A stretch of DNA of 64,000 bases. It comes from Achromobacter spanius (lineage in GTDB: Bacteria > Pseudomonadota > Gammaproteobacteria > Burkholderiales > Burkholderiaceae_B). Shown here one piece after another: positions 34,739 to 43,450 of the stretch. The translations under genes were made by a program, and so were the position numbers. The stretch lies in contig NZ_CP025030.1 of NCBI RefSeq assembly GCF_002812705.1, positions 5,146,001 to 5,210,000 on the forward strand, written 5' to 3'. Position 1 is the first letter of the stretch. Each line of letters opens with the position of its first letter. Below the pieces are notes generated by a model. That model was not told the DNA's origin. It did no database searches and saw only the letters and a program-made list of their open reading frames with translations.

Positions 34739-34777
34739 CATGTCAGCCCGGCATGTCAGCCCGGCATGTCAGCCCGA
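34739..34777. repeat. 13-bp tandem repeat, three units
   Basis: Three units of catgtcagcccgg (third ends ga) in the 179-nt gap between the acyl-CoA dehydrogenase stop and the spermidine-synthase-like start. Related CAG-CCC-rich sequence continues for ~20 nt. Confidence 0.85.
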
Positions 34778-34842
34778 TCTGCCAGCCCCGCCTGCCTGAA
34801 CCGTATGCCAGCGCATGCTGGCCGCAGCGCCGGTTCGCGCCC

Positions 34843-35973
34843 TCAGGCAGCGGCCCTGTCGGCGTCGGCGCCTTCCCAGATCCGCTCCAGCCATTCGGTG
34901 CATGACGCATCCGCGTGCAAGCTCGCCGCCAGCCGCAACACCCGCTTCAGGTACAGGTGCGCGTCGCATTCCCAGGTGATGCCCAGGGCGCCATGCACCT
35001 GAATCGCGTTCTGCACGGCGCGCCGGCCGCCCTCCACCGCCAGCAGCGGCACGTACAGGCTGTCGCGGTCCGCCGATGGTGCGTCGGCATCGTGGGACGC
35101 CGCCGCGGCCATACCGGCCAGCCGCGCGTCGTCCAGCGCCATCCAGTCGTCGGCCAGGCGATGCTTGATCGCCTGGTTGGCGCCGATGGCGCGGTCGAAC
35201 TGGCGGCGCTCGCGTGCATACGCCGCCGCCATGTCCAGCGCCGCCGACGCCGCGCCCAGCAGTTCCGCCGAGCGCAACAGCGTCATGCGGGCTTTCAAGC
35301 GCCGCCACAGGCGCGCGTCGACTTGTAATTCGATAGCCTCCTGCACGTCGGGGCACGCCACCCGCGCCACCGGCATCGTCGGGTCCAGGCCCGCGGTGGC
35401 CGAGATGCCTGATGTGCCGGGAATGCCCGCAATGCCCGACGTACCGGAAATGCCCGATGTGCCCGCAGTGCCCCCGATGCCCGACAAGGGCGCATGGCGT
35501 TCCAGCCGCAAGCTGCCCGGCCCCACGCAGCCCAATGCCAAGGCCGGCACGCCTGCCCCCGCGCCCTCGATGAACGCCGAGCCGTCCGGGCGCATCGCCG
35601 CGTCCGCGAAGTACATCTCGCCTTGCATCATGGCTTGCGCCCACTTCGCCACGGGTCCGGCCGCGCCAGCCTCGCACAAGGTGGGCAGCACGACCATGTT
35701 CGCCACCAGCGGCAGGCTCAGCAAATGCCGCCCCGCCGCTTCCGCCACGACCCAGGCCTCTCGCATACCCAGGCCCAAGCCCAGCCCGTCGTGCCCGGCC
35801 GGCGCCAGCAGCGCGGGCCAGCCTTGTTCGGCAATCTCGCGCCATAGCGCCAGGCGGGCGTGAGCCGAACGCGTCGCCGCCGCGCGGGCGACGCTTGGAG
35901 GATGGCGGTCAGCCAGAAAGCGCCCGGCCGCCTCTTGCAGCATGCGCTGGTCTTCACTCAAGGAAAAAGTCAT
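34843..35973 (-). CDS. Acyl-CoA dehydrogenase, small partner subunit type
   Basis: 376 aa flavoprotein of the FadE family. N-terminal helical domain (TFSLSEDQRMLQEAAGRFLADR), central beta region, and C-terminal helices with YARERRQFDRAIGANQAIKHRLAD and VHGALGITWECDAHLYLKRVLRL. It is the second of two adjacent dehydrogenase genes, an arrangement known for heteromeric alpha/beta acyl-CoA dehydrogenases. The ATG at 35973 begins family homology. In the beta domain nine 9-bp repeats encode a Ser-Gly-Ile/Thr stretch of about 27 residues that normal family members lack. Confidence 0.88.
   Translation of the reverse strand: MTFSLSEDQRMLQEAAGRFLADRHPPSVARAAATRSAHARLALWREIAEQGWPALLAPAGHDGLGLGLGMREAWVVAEAAGRHLLSLPLVANMVVLPTLCEAGAAGPVAKWAQAMMQGEMYFADAAMRPDGSAFIEGAGAGVPALALGCVGPGSLRLERHAPLSGIGGTAGTSGISGTSGIAGIPGTSGISATAGLDPTMPVARVACPDVQEAIELQVDARLWRRLKARMTLLRSAELLGAASAALDMAAAYARERRQFDRAIGANQAIKHRLADDWMALDDARLAGMAAAASHDADAPSADRDSLYVPLLAVEGGRRAVQNAIQVHGALGITWECDAHLYLKRVLRLAASLHADASCTEWLERIWEGADADRAAA
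35405..35485. repeat. 9-bp in-frame tandem repeat, nine units, inside an acyl-CoA dehydrogenase gene
   Basis: Nine imperfect units of consensus atgcccgay on the plus strand. On the minus (coding) strand they encode a TSGISGTSGIAGIPGTSG-type tract. The unit length is a multiple of three, so the reading frame is preserved. Confidence 0.9.
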
Positions 35974-35990
35974 GGTGATCGTCGTGACAA

Positions 35991-36073
35991 GGTTCAAGCT
36001 AGTGGCAGGTTCAAACCGTGGCGGGCGCTAGCGCGTGGTTGGTTCAAGTCGAGGCGAGTTCAAGTTGTGGCGA
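35991..36073. repeat. Degenerate ggttcaag repeat, four copies
   Basis: ggttcaag or a one-base variant recurs at 35991, 36008, 36041 and 36056, each followed by a gtggcg-like stretch, in the 117-nt gap between the two acyl-CoA dehydrogenase genes. Spacing is irregular (about 16, 17 and 33 nt), so the tract is decayed. Confidence 0.55.
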
Positions 36074-36090
36074 GTCCTGGCTCATGGAAT

Positions 36091-37290
36091 TCAAGCCTTA
36101 GGCAGGCCCAGCATCTGCTCGGCGATGATGTTGCGCTGGATCTCGGACGTGCCCGCCAGGATGGTTTCGGCGCGCGACCACAGGTAGGCGTGCGTCAGCT
36201 CGGCGGCTTGTGCATCGGCGTCGTCCACCAGGCATGCCGCGTCGCCCAGCATCTGCATGGATAGTTCCAGCAACCGCTGATGTGCCTCGCTCCAGTGGAT
36301 TTTGGTGGACGAGCCTTCCGGCCCGGGCGGGTCGCCGCGCATGGCGCCTTCCAGCGCGCGTTGCGACTTCAATGCCAGCACATGGCTGTCGGCCGCCAGC
36401 CGCGCCCACTTGTGACGCACCGCCGCCGACGAGGCCGGCACATGCCCGTAGGCATCGGGGCGCAGCGCCAGGCGGCGCACAGCGTCCAGCTCTTGCCCAA
36501 AGCGCACCAGGCGCGGAATGAAATACGTGCCGCGCTCAAAGCTGGCGGCGGCCATCGCCACCTTCCAGCCCTGGTTCTCCTGCCCCAGCAGCAGGTCTTG
36601 CGGCACGAAGACATCTTCAAAGAACACTTCGCAGAATTCGGCGTCGCCCGTCATCTGGCGGATGGGTTCCACCCGCACGCCGGGGCTGCGCATGTCCACC
36701 AGCAGGAAGCTTAGGCCCTTGTGCTTGGGGGCGCTGGCGTCCGTGCGCGCCAGCACGAAACACCACTGCGCGCGGTCGGCAAACGACGTCCATATCTTGT
36801 GGCCGTTGACCCGGTAGCCGCCCGCCACGGCTTCGGCGCGCGTGCGCACCGAGGCCAGGTCGGACCCGGCCCCGGGTTCTGAATAGCCCTGGCACCACAC
36901 CTCGCGGTTGGACAGGATGCCGGGCAGGAAGCGGCGCTTCTGGGCCTCGCTGCCAAAGTGCAGCAGCGTGGGCGCCAGAATGCCGTGGCCGATCAGGTTC
37001 ACGCCCAGCGGCGCGCCGCAACGCGCATGCTCTTCATGGAACACGGCCTGGCGCGACAGCGGCAAGCCCTGTCCGCCGTAGTCCCGGGGCCAGCCCAGGC
37101 CAGACCAGCCGCTGGCGCACAGCGCGTCTTCCCAGGCGCGCCGGAAATCCAGGTCGCGCGGGGCCGCGCCGCCCGGCCAACCGCGCACGAAGCTGGCGTA
37201 GGCGTCGTTCAGCCACGCGCGCAGTTGCTGGCGGAAGGCGGCGTCGTCTGTAGCCACGCTGGCTTGCGTGGCTTGTTCCTGTCGACCCAT
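36091..37290 (-). CDS. Acyl-CoA dehydrogenase, large partner subunit type
   Basis: 399 aa. The ATG at 37290 is just after the Bug-protein stop (5-nt gap); upstream in-frame sequence is out-of-frame Bug gene. FAD-domain motifs: WPRDYGGQGLPLSRQAVFHEE, WCQGYSEPGAGSDLASVRTRA, GHKIWTSFADRAQWCFVLARTD, MTGDAEFCEVFFEDVFVP and the C-terminal ILAGTSEIQRNIIAEQMLGLPKA. The usual EGT base position of medium-chain enzymes is AGT here, so the catalytic Glu must be elsewhere, as in long-chain or FadE heteromeric types. Probably pairs with the next gene. Confidence 0.92.
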   Translation of the reverse strand: MGRQEQATQASVATDDAAFRQQLRAWLNDAYASFVRGWPGGAAPRDLDFRRAWEDALCASGWSGLGWPRDYGGQGLPLSRQAVFHEEHARCGAPLGVNLIGHGILAPTLLHFGSEAQKRRFLPGILSNREVWCQGYSEPGAGSDLASVRTRAEAVAGGYRVNGHKIWTSFADRAQWCFVLARTDASAPKHKGLSFLLVDMRSPGVRVEPIRQMTGDAEFCEVFFEDVFVPQDLLLGQENQGWKVAMAAASFERGTYFIPRLVRFGQELDAVRRLALRPDAYGHVPASSAAVRHKWARLAADSHVLALKSQRALEGAMRGDPPGPEGSSTKIHWSEAHQRLLELSMQMLGDAACLVDDADAQAAELTHAYLWSRAETILAGTSEIQRNIIAEQMLGLPKA

Positions 37291-37295
37291 TCCTG

Positions 37296-38264
37296 CTACT
37301 CCAGTCGGATGTTGGAATCGCGCGCCACCTTGGCCCAGGTGCTTACGTCTTGCCGGATAAAGGCGGAGAAGGCCTTGGGGTCGCTGCCGATGATGTCCAG
37401 CCCCAGGCCCTTGAACTGCGCCTTCACCTCGGGTTGCGCCAGAATCTGCGCCAGGTTCTGGTAGAGCTTGTCGATCGCGGCTTGCGGCGTGCCCGCCGGC
37501 GCCACCAGTCCCAGCCATGGCATCGCCGAATAGCCCGGCAGACCGGAGGCCGCCACCGTCGGCAGGTCCGGCACGGAAGCCGAAGGCTTCGTCGTCGTCA
37601 CCGCCAGCGCGCGCAGCTTGCCGTCCTTCACGAAGGGGCCGGACGAGGCCCAGGCGTCGAACATCACCTGGATGCGCCCGGCCACCAGATCGTTCAGCGC
37701 GGGCGCGCTGCCCTTGTACGGAATATGCGCCATCTGCACGCCGGCCATGCTGTTGAAGAGTTCGGCCTCAAGGTGCGTGGAGCTGCCGGCGCCCACCGAG
37801 CCATAGCTGACCTTGCCCGGGTTGGCTTTCAGATAGGCGATGAGCTCGCCCACGTTCTTGGCCGGAATCGACGGATGCACCTCCAGCACATGCACCACCG
37901 ACGCCACCTGACTGACCGGCGCGAAGTCCTTGATGGGGTCGTAATTGACCTTGGCGTAGATGCTGGGCGCGATGCCCAGCGACGATGCCGCCATCAGCAG
38001 CGTGTAGCCATCGGGCGCGGCGCGCGACACATAGTCGGACGCAATCATCGTGCCGCCGCCCGGCTTGTTTTCCACGATGACGGTCTGACCCAGCTTGGCG
38101 GTCAGCCGTTCGGCCAGCAGGCGGCTCATGATGTCCGCCGCGCCGCCAGGCGAAAACGGCACCACGATACGCACGGGCCGGTTGGGATACGGGTCCTGGG
38201 CGTGCGATGGGCCTGTCACGCCGATGCAGGCCAGCGCCACGCCGGCCAATAGTCTTTTCATCAT
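37296..38264 (-). CDS. Bug/TTT-family periplasmic substrate-binding protein (acyl-CoA cluster)
   Basis: 322 aa. The ATG at 38264 follows a strong AGGAGGAG site and opens a signal peptide (LLAGVALACIGVTGPSHAQD). Family motifs: YPNRPVRIVVPFSPGGAADIMSRLLAERL, read in parts, VIVENKPGGGTMIASDYVSRAAPDGYT, YGSVGAGSSTHLEAELF and HIPYKGSAPALNDLVAGRIQVMFD. It is inside an operon between an NDP-forming acyl-CoA ligase (47-nt gap) and an acyl-CoA dehydrogenase, so it likely captures the carboxylic acid degraded by the operon. Confidence 0.94.
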   Translation of the reverse strand: MMKRLLAGVALACIGVTGPSHAQDPYPNRPVRIVVPFSPGGAADIMSRLLAERLTAKLGQTVIVENKPGGGTMIASDYVSRAAPDGYTLLMAASSLGIAPSIYAKVNYDPIKDFAPVSQVASVVHVLEVHPSIPAKNVGELIAYLKANPGKVSYGSVGAGSSTHLEAELFNSMAGVQMAHIPYKGSAPALNDLVAGRIQVMFDAWASSGPFVKDGKLRALAVTTTKPSASVPDLPTVAASGLPGYSAMPWLGLVAPAGTPQAAIDKLYQNLAQILAQPEVKAQFKGLGLDIIGSDPKAFSAFIRQDVSTWAKVARDSNIRLE

Positions 38265-38311
38265 GCTTGTCTCCTCCTGGGGGATGCGCTTGCGCGGTTT
38301 GCGCGGTTGCA

Positions 38312-40396
38312 CTACGGGGTTGCGGGCAGGATCAGCGCGTCCAGTACCGCAACGCCTTGTCCCGCCTCTTTGATCAGCAAGGGATTGACTTCAATTTCCG
38401 CCACGTGCGCGGGCGCGGCAAACATGGCGTTGCCCACGGCGACAATACTTCGGCAGGCCGCCGCCAGATCGGCTCGCGGCTTGCCCCGGTAGCCGTCCAG
38501 CAGCGCAAACGCCTTCAGCTCGCGCAGCATCTGCATGGCCATGTCTTCGTCCACGGGCAACAGCCGGTGGCTGGTGTCTTGATAGATTTCCGTCAGCACG
38601 CCGCCCAGCCCCACCGTCAGCACGGGGCCAAAGACCGGGTCGCGGGTGGCGCCCACGATCAGCTCGGCCACGCCGCGTTCCATCTTCTGCACCAGCACGC
38701 CGTCGATGCGCGCATCGGGTTGCGCCGCAGCCGCCGAATGCAGGATCCGTTCGCGGGCCGCTTTGACCGCGTCGTCATCCGCCAGCCCCAGCGCCACGCC
38801 GCCCACTTCCGTCTTGTGCGCGATGTCGGCGCTAAGAATCTTCAAGGCCACGGGATAGCCCGCGGCGCGTGCATCGGCCACGGCTTCGTCGGCATTGCGC
38901 GCCGGGCGAGCCTGGGCCTGCGGCAGGCCGAAGGCGGCCAGGTAGACGCGTGCATCGGCTTCATTGCAGGGCAGCGCCGGCGCCACGGCCGCGTCCAGGC
39001 GCGGCGCGGGCGCGGTGCGATGGCCGCCGCGCGCGTCGCACCACAGGAGGTAAGGCGCCAGGGCGGACACCGCCTGCCCCAGGTCTTCAAACACGGCCAC
39101 CTCGGCCTCGCGCAAGGCGGCGCGGCTTTGGGCCAGGCCGGTATCGATGGCGATGAACAGGCGCGCATGCTGGCGCGACGCCTCGACCAAGGCATCGGCC
39201 ATGCGGTCCAGCATGTAGCCGGGTGCGTAGACCACCACCGCGTCGATGGCGTCGGTGGTGGCCAGGGCCTGCAGCACCGTGCGCACGAAGTCGGGGTCGT
39301 TGACCACGTTGCCGGTCACGTCCACCGGGTTGCCGACCATGCCGTAATCGGGAATGCCGCCGCGCAGCACGGCCTGCAAGTCTTCGGGCAGATCGGGCAA
39401 GTCCAGGCCCGCGCCGATGAACTTGTCGGCCAGGATCGCGCCCAGCGCCCCGGACATCGTCAACACGGCCACCCGCTTGCCGGCGCTGCGATGGCGCAGC
39501 GTGGCCAGGCTGGCCAGGTGCGCCATCTGCGCAAAATCCGTGGCTTCAATCACGTTCAGTTGGCGAAACGCCGCCGCGTACACGCGCCGGTCGCCGGCCA
39601 GCGCTGACGTATGCGAACGCACGGCCTGCGCGCCCTTCTCGGTGTTGCCGGCCTTCAATGCAATCAGCAGCTTGCCCTGGCGTTCCAGTTCGCGGCAGGC
39701 CCGCACGAAGCGTTCGCCGTCACGCAGTTGTTCGATATAGCCCAGCACGATTTCCGTGCGCGGATCGCCCGCCAGGTATTCGAGGTACTGCGAGAAATCC
39801 AGGCAGGCTTCATTGCCGGTGTTGATGAAATGCGAGAAAGGCAGGTCAAGCCGGCGCGCGATGGCGTACACCGCCGCGCACACATTGCCGCTTTGCGTCA
39901 GCAGGCTGACCACGCCCGGCCCGGACTGTGCCGGCGCGGTCTTGAACACCGACGCAAACGCCGTGTGCGCCTGCGTGTTCAAGTTGGCGAAACCCATGCA
40001 GTTGGGCCCGGCCACGGCCATGCCGCTTTGCGCCACGAAGGCTTCCAGTTCGTCTTGCAGGCGCACGCCCTCACCGCCCGCTTCCGCAAAGCCCGCCGCA
40101 TAAACGATGGCCGCGCGCACGCCCTTGGCATGGCAACGGCGCAGCATGGGCGTGACGTCGGCCGCGGCAATCGCCAGCACCGCCAGGTCGACCGGCTCGG
40201 GCACCGATTCAATGTCGGGCCAGCAGCGCTTGCCGAACACTTCCTGGTACTTCGGGTTGACGGGATAGATGCCGCCCGCGTAGCCAAAGCGCGTCAGCAA
40301 TTCCAAGGGCATGCCGCCGATACGGCCCGCGTTGGCGCTGGCGCCGATCATCGCGATGGAATGCGGATCCAGCAGGCAATCCAGCGCGGGCCTCAT
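38312..40396 (-). CDS. NDP-forming acyl-CoA synthetase (fused alpha-beta, acetate-CoA ligase family)
   Basis: 694 aa. N-terminal CoA-binding domain (DPHSIAMIGASANAGRIGGMPLELLTRFGYAGGIYPVNPKY, in segments), two succinyl-CoA-ligase-like domains (VVSLLTQSGNVCAAVYAIARR; SHTSALAGDRRVYAAAFRQ carrying the phospho-His motif) and a C-terminal ATP-grasp domain (GLPQAQARPARNADEAVADARAAGYPVALKILSADIAHKTEVGGV, in segments). Activates a free acid to its CoA thioester at the cost of ATP to ADP. Overlaps the upstream hydratase by 4 nt. Unlike AMP-forming ligases elsewhere in the window, it uses a phosphoenzyme route. Confidence 0.93.
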   Translation of the reverse strand: MRPALDCLLDPHSIAMIGASANAGRIGGMPLELLTRFGYAGGIYPVNPKYQEVFGKRCWPDIESVPEPVDLAVLAIAAADVTPMLRRCHAKGVRAAIVYAAGFAEAGGEGVRLQDELEAFVAQSGMAVAGPNCMGFANLNTQAHTAFASVFKTAPAQSGPGVVSLLTQSGNVCAAVYAIARRLDLPFSHFINTGNEACLDFSQYLEYLAGDPRTEIVLGYIEQLRDGERFVRACRELERQGKLLIALKAGNTEKGAQAVRSHTSALAGDRRVYAAAFRQLNVIEATDFAQMAHLASLATLRHRSAGKRVAVLTMSGALGAILADKFIGAGLDLPDLPEDLQAVLRGGIPDYGMVGNPVDVTGNVVNDPDFVRTVLQALATTDAIDAVVVYAPGYMLDRMADALVEASRQHARLFIAIDTGLAQSRAALREAEVAVFEDLGQAVSALAPYLLWCDARGGHRTAPAPRLDAAVAPALPCNEADARVYLAAFGLPQAQARPARNADEAVADARAAGYPVALKILSADIAHKTEVGGVALGLADDDAVKAARERILHSAAAAQPDARIDGVLVQKMERGVAELIVGATRDPVFGPVLTVGLGGVLTEIYQDTSHRLLPVDEDMAMQMLRELKAFALLDGYRGKPRADLAAACRSIVAVGNAMFAAPAHVAEIEVNPLLIKEAGQGVAVLDALILPATP

Positions 40397-41196
40397 GCCG
40401 TTTCGCCCTTCTTGTTGCGCTGAATGGCTTGCGCCAGGCCGCGCTCGCGCACCGCCTGGAATTCTTCGCTCAAGTGCGATAGTTGATGCGTGTCGAAGTG
40501 GGCCGACAACGCGGTGCGAAAGCCCTGCGCATCGGCGGTGCGGTTCAACGACCGCTTGATCAGCCGCAGCCCGAACGGCGGCGCCTGCGCGATGCGCCGC
40601 GCCAACGCCAGCGTGGCCTCGTCCAGCTCGGCTTCAGGCACCACGCGGTTCACCATACCGATGCGCAGCGCTTCCTGGGCGTCGACCTTTTCACCGGTGT
40701 AGAGCATTTCCTTGGCTTTGCGCAGGCCCATCACCCAGGGGTGGATCAGCACTTCGGTGGCGGCGGCCGCAAGCGTGTGGCCGACCGGGTCGGAGAAGTA
40801 CGCGGTGTCGGCGCACACGACCAGGTCGCACATATTGGCGATCATGAAGCCGCCGGCCACGCAGGCGCCCTGCACCTGGGCCACCGTGGGCTTGGGAAAG
40901 TCCCAGATGCGCAGGCAGTAGCCGTAGTAGCGGCGCGATTCATATTCCCAGCGTTCTTCCACGGTGAAGTCCGCGCGCTTGGCCTGCGCTTCCTTCAAGT
41001 CGTGGCCCGCCGAGAAATGCGCGCCGCGCCCGGCCAGCACCACCACCCGAACGGCGTCGTCCTGCTCGGCGCGGGTCAGGGCGTCGTCCAGCTCATCCAG
41101 CATCTGCTGGCTTTGGGCGTTGCGCGCGGACTCGCGCGCCAGGCTGATGCGGCAGACCGAGTCGTAGTGCTCGACGGCCAGGGTGGCGTATTCCAT
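40393..41196 (-). CDS. Enoyl-CoA hydratase/isomerase, first gene of IclR-linked operon
   Basis: 267-aa crotonase-fold protein starting MEYATLAVEHYD, with a GAGGAG site upstream of the ATG at 41196. Oxyanion segments: GRGAHFSAGHDLKEAQAKRADF and VQGACVAGGFMIANMCDLVVCADTAYFSDPVG. It heads a five-gene minus-strand operon (hydratase, NDP-forming ligase, Bug protein, two acyl-CoA dehydrogenases) and diverges from an IclR regulator. Acyl substrate unknown. Confidence 0.92.
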   Translation of the reverse strand: MEYATLAVEHYDSVCRISLARESARNAQSQQMLDELDDALTRAEQDDAVRVVVLAGRGAHFSAGHDLKEAQAKRADFTVEERWEYESRRYYGYCLRIWDFPKPTVAQVQGACVAGGFMIANMCDLVVCADTAYFSDPVGHTLAAAATEVLIHPWVMGLRKAKEMLYTGEKVDAQEALRIGMVNRVVPEAELDEATLALARRIAQAPPFGLRLIKRSLNRTADAQGFRTALSAHFDTHQLSHLSEEFQAVRERGLAQAIQRNKKGETA

Positions 41197-41301
41197 AGTC
41201 TCCTCGTCTCTTGCGGGGCCCGCGCTCGTGTGGCCCGGGTCGGTTGGGTTGCAGCGCTTGCACTGCATCGATTTGATTGAATTAACGCACCTGGAATCCT
41301 A

Positions 41302-41316
41302 GAATACAAAATATTC
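41302..41316. promoter_or_regulatory. Palindromic site in the hydratase / IclR divergent promoter
   Basis: Arms GAATA / TATTC with spacer CAAAA, 20 nt before the IclR ATG in an AT-rich stretch. It is a plausible IclR-family operator controlling both directions. Confidence 0.45.
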
Positions 41317-41335
41317 AATCAATTTTTCCCACAAT

Positions 41336-42109
41336 ATGAACAAGACGATGGCCACTGGCGGGACCCAAAGCATGCGCCGGGCCTTGGGGTTGCTGCGGGT
41401 GCTGGCGCAGCACCAGGAAGACGGCATTGACCTGCAAGGCGTCATGGCGGCAAGCGGGCTGGAGCGCTCAACTGCCCATCGCCTGCTGAGCTGCCTGCTG
41501 GAAGAGCAGTTCGCCGAACGCGACGGGCGCACCCGGCGCTACCGCCTGGGTGTGGATTCCATGCAGTTGGGCTTTGCCGCGCTGCGCCGCACGCCGCTGC
41601 TGGACGCGCTGCGCCCCTTCGCGCAGAAGCTGGCGCGGCTGTCGGGCGACACCGTGTTCCTGGTGATACGCCAGGGCGACTACGCGCTGTGCCTGCTGCG
41701 CGAGGCGGGTTCGTTTCCGGTGAAGGTATTCACCATCGACCAGGGCGAACGCCGACTGCTGGGCGTGGGCGCGGGCGGCCTGGCGCTGATGGCCAGCCTG
41801 GCGGATGAAGAGATTGCGTCGCTGTATGCGCGGCACGCGGCCAGCTACGCACAGATCGGCGTATCAAGCACTGCCCTGATGAAGGCCGTGAAGCAGACGC
41901 GCGCGGCGGGGTACTCCGAGATCGTGGACACGATCACGCCGGGCGTGTCGGGGGTGGGAGTAGCGTTTCCGGTGTCGGAACTGACGTGGGTGGCGTTCAG
42001 CTTCGGCGCCATCAGCAGCCGGCTGGATGCGCCGCGCCGCGCCAAGATGGGGGCACTGCTGCGCGCCGAATGCCTGGCCTGGGCGCAGGACTATCTGGGT
42101 CATGAATGA
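41336..42109 (+). CDS. IclR-family transcriptional regulator
   Basis: 257 aa. N-terminal winged helix (MRRALGLLRVLAQHQEDGIDLQGVMAASGLERSTAHRLLSCLLEEQFAERD, in segments) and C-terminal effector domain with FSFGAISSRLDAPRRAKMGALLR. Diverges from the acyl-CoA catabolic operon, which it presumably regulates through the 139-nt gap (41197-41335). No clear ribosome-binding site precedes ATG 41336; ATG 41348 is an alternative. Confidence 0.93.
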   Translation: MNKTMATGGTQSMRRALGLLRVLAQHQEDGIDLQGVMAASGLERSTAHRLLSCLLEEQFAERDGRTRRYRLGVDSMQLGFAALRRTPLLDALRPFAQKLARLSGDTVFLVIRQGDYALCLLREAGSFPVKVFTIDQGERRLLGVGAGGLALMASLADEEIASLYARHAASYAQIGVSSTALMKAVKQTRAAGYSEIVDTITPGVSGVGVAFPVSELTWVAFSFGAISSRLDAPRRAKMGALLRAECLAWAQDYLGHE

Positions 42110-42114
42110 GGGAC

Positions 42115-42142
42115 ACGCGCCCCGCGTGGTGGCGGGGCGCGT
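42115..42142. terminator. Strong GC hairpin between convergent IclR and thiolase genes
   Basis: Perfect 11-bp arms ACGCGCCCCGC / GCGGGGCGCGT with a 6-nt loop, 6 nt after the IclR stop. No T-run, so it may act with Rho or as an RNA-stability element. The remaining ~85 nt to the thiolase stop show nothing else. Confidence 0.6.
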
Positions 42143-42228
42143 ATCTGGTCAAGCACTATCACTCGACTGCAAGCACATTCAGTCAGACAAACTCATTCAG
42201 CGAAATTCACGCGCTTGCTGCCGGCAAC

Positions 42229-43410
42229 TTAAATGCGCTCGAAGATAGCAGCGATGCCCTGCCCGCCGCCGATGCACATCGTCACCAGCGCGTAGCGTCC
42301 GCCCACACGTTGCAGTTCATGCAACGCCTTGACGGTGATGATCGCGCCGGTGGCGCCAATGGGGTGGCCCAGGCCGATGCCGCTGCCGTTGGGGTTGACC
42401 TTGGCCGGGTCCAGCTTCAGTTCGCGCGAAACGGCGCAGGCTTGCGCGGCAAAGGCTTCATTGGCTTCGATGACGTCCAGTTGGTCCACCGTGAGGCCGG
42501 CGCGCTTGAGCGCGGCCTGCGTGGCGGGCACCGGGCCGATGCCCATGATGTCCGGGTCCACGCCCGAATGCGCGTAAGCCACCAGGCGCGCCAGCGGCTT
42601 GACGCCACGCTTGGCCGCCACCGATGCGTTCATCAGCACCACGGCGCCCGCGCCGTCGTTCAGGCCCGACGCATTGCCCGCCGTGACGGTGCCGTTCTCT
42701 TTCTTGAACACGGGCTTGAGCGCGGCCATGGTGTCGGCCGAGACGTCGCGGCGCACGTGCTCGTCGGTGTCGAACACGACTTCGCCCTTGCGTGTCTTCA
42801 ACACCACCGGCACGATCTGGTCACGGAAATAGCCGGCGTCGATGGCGGCCGCCGCGCGGCGATGCGATTCCACCGCCAGCAGGTCCTGGTCTTGCCGGCT
42901 GATGCCGAACTTGGCCGCCACGTTTTCGGCGGTAACACCCATGTGCATGCGACCGAAGGGGTCGGACAAGGCGCCGGTCATCATGTCCAGCATGGTGCTG
43001 TCACCCATGCGGGCGCCCCAGCGTTGCGACGGCACGATGTACGGGGCGCGGCTCATGCTTTCGGCGCCCGCGCCGATGGCGATGTCGGCATCGCCCAGCA
43101 TGATGGTTTGCGCGGCGGACACAATGGCTTGCAGGCCCGAGCCGCACAGGCGGTTGACGTTGAAGGCCGGCGTTTCCTTGGCGATGCCGGCGTTCATGGC
43201 CGCCACGCGCGACAAATACATGTCGCGCGGTTCGGTGTTGATGACGTGGCCCACCGCAACGTGGCCGACCTCGTCGCCCTTGACGGCGGCGCGTTCCAGC
43301 GCGGCACGGATGACGGTGGCGCCCAGGTCGCAGGGCGGTACATCTTTCAGCGCGCCGCCAAAGTCGCCAATGGCGCTGCGGACGGCCGACGCGACGATAA
43401 CTTCATTCAT
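42229..43410 (-). CDS. Acetyl-CoA acetyltransferase (thiolase)
   Basis: 393 aa, the standard length. Nucleophile Cys89 in NVNRLCGSGLQAI, GNASGLNDGAGAVVLM, the His motif NPNGSGIGLGHPIGATGA and the second catalytic Cys in VTMCIGGGQGIAAIFERI are all intact. Degradative or biosynthetic role cannot be separated by sequence, but its partner is a hydratase 40 nt upstream, and divergent acyl-CoA dehydrogenases suggest beta-oxidation. Confidence 0.96.
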   Translation of the reverse strand: MNEVIVASAVRSAIGDFGGALKDVPPCDLGATVIRAALERAAVKGDEVGHVAVGHVINTEPRDMYLSRVAAMNAGIAKETPAFNVNRLCGSGLQAIVSAAQTIMLGDADIAIGAGAESMSRAPYIVPSQRWGARMGDSTMLDMMTGALSDPFGRMHMGVTAENVAAKFGISRQDQDLLAVESHRRAAAAIDAGYFRDQIVPVVLKTRKGEVVFDTDEHVRRDVSADTMAALKPVFKKENGTVTAGNASGLNDGAGAVVLMNASVAAKRGVKPLARLVAYAHSGVDPDIMGIGPVPATQAALKRAGLTVDQLDVIEANEAFAAQACAVSRELKLDPAKVNPNGSGIGLGHPIGATGAIITVKALHELQRVGGRYALVTMCIGGGQGIAAIFERI

Positions 43411-43450
43411 GGTGTTTCCTCCTTGTGATGTTTTCCATCATACCGCCGGC

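Noticed and set aside
36091..37518. Longer start (37518) for the acyl-CoA dehydrogenase
   Set aside because: The extra 76 residues are an out-of-frame reading of the Bug-protein gene; family homology and spacing support 37290.
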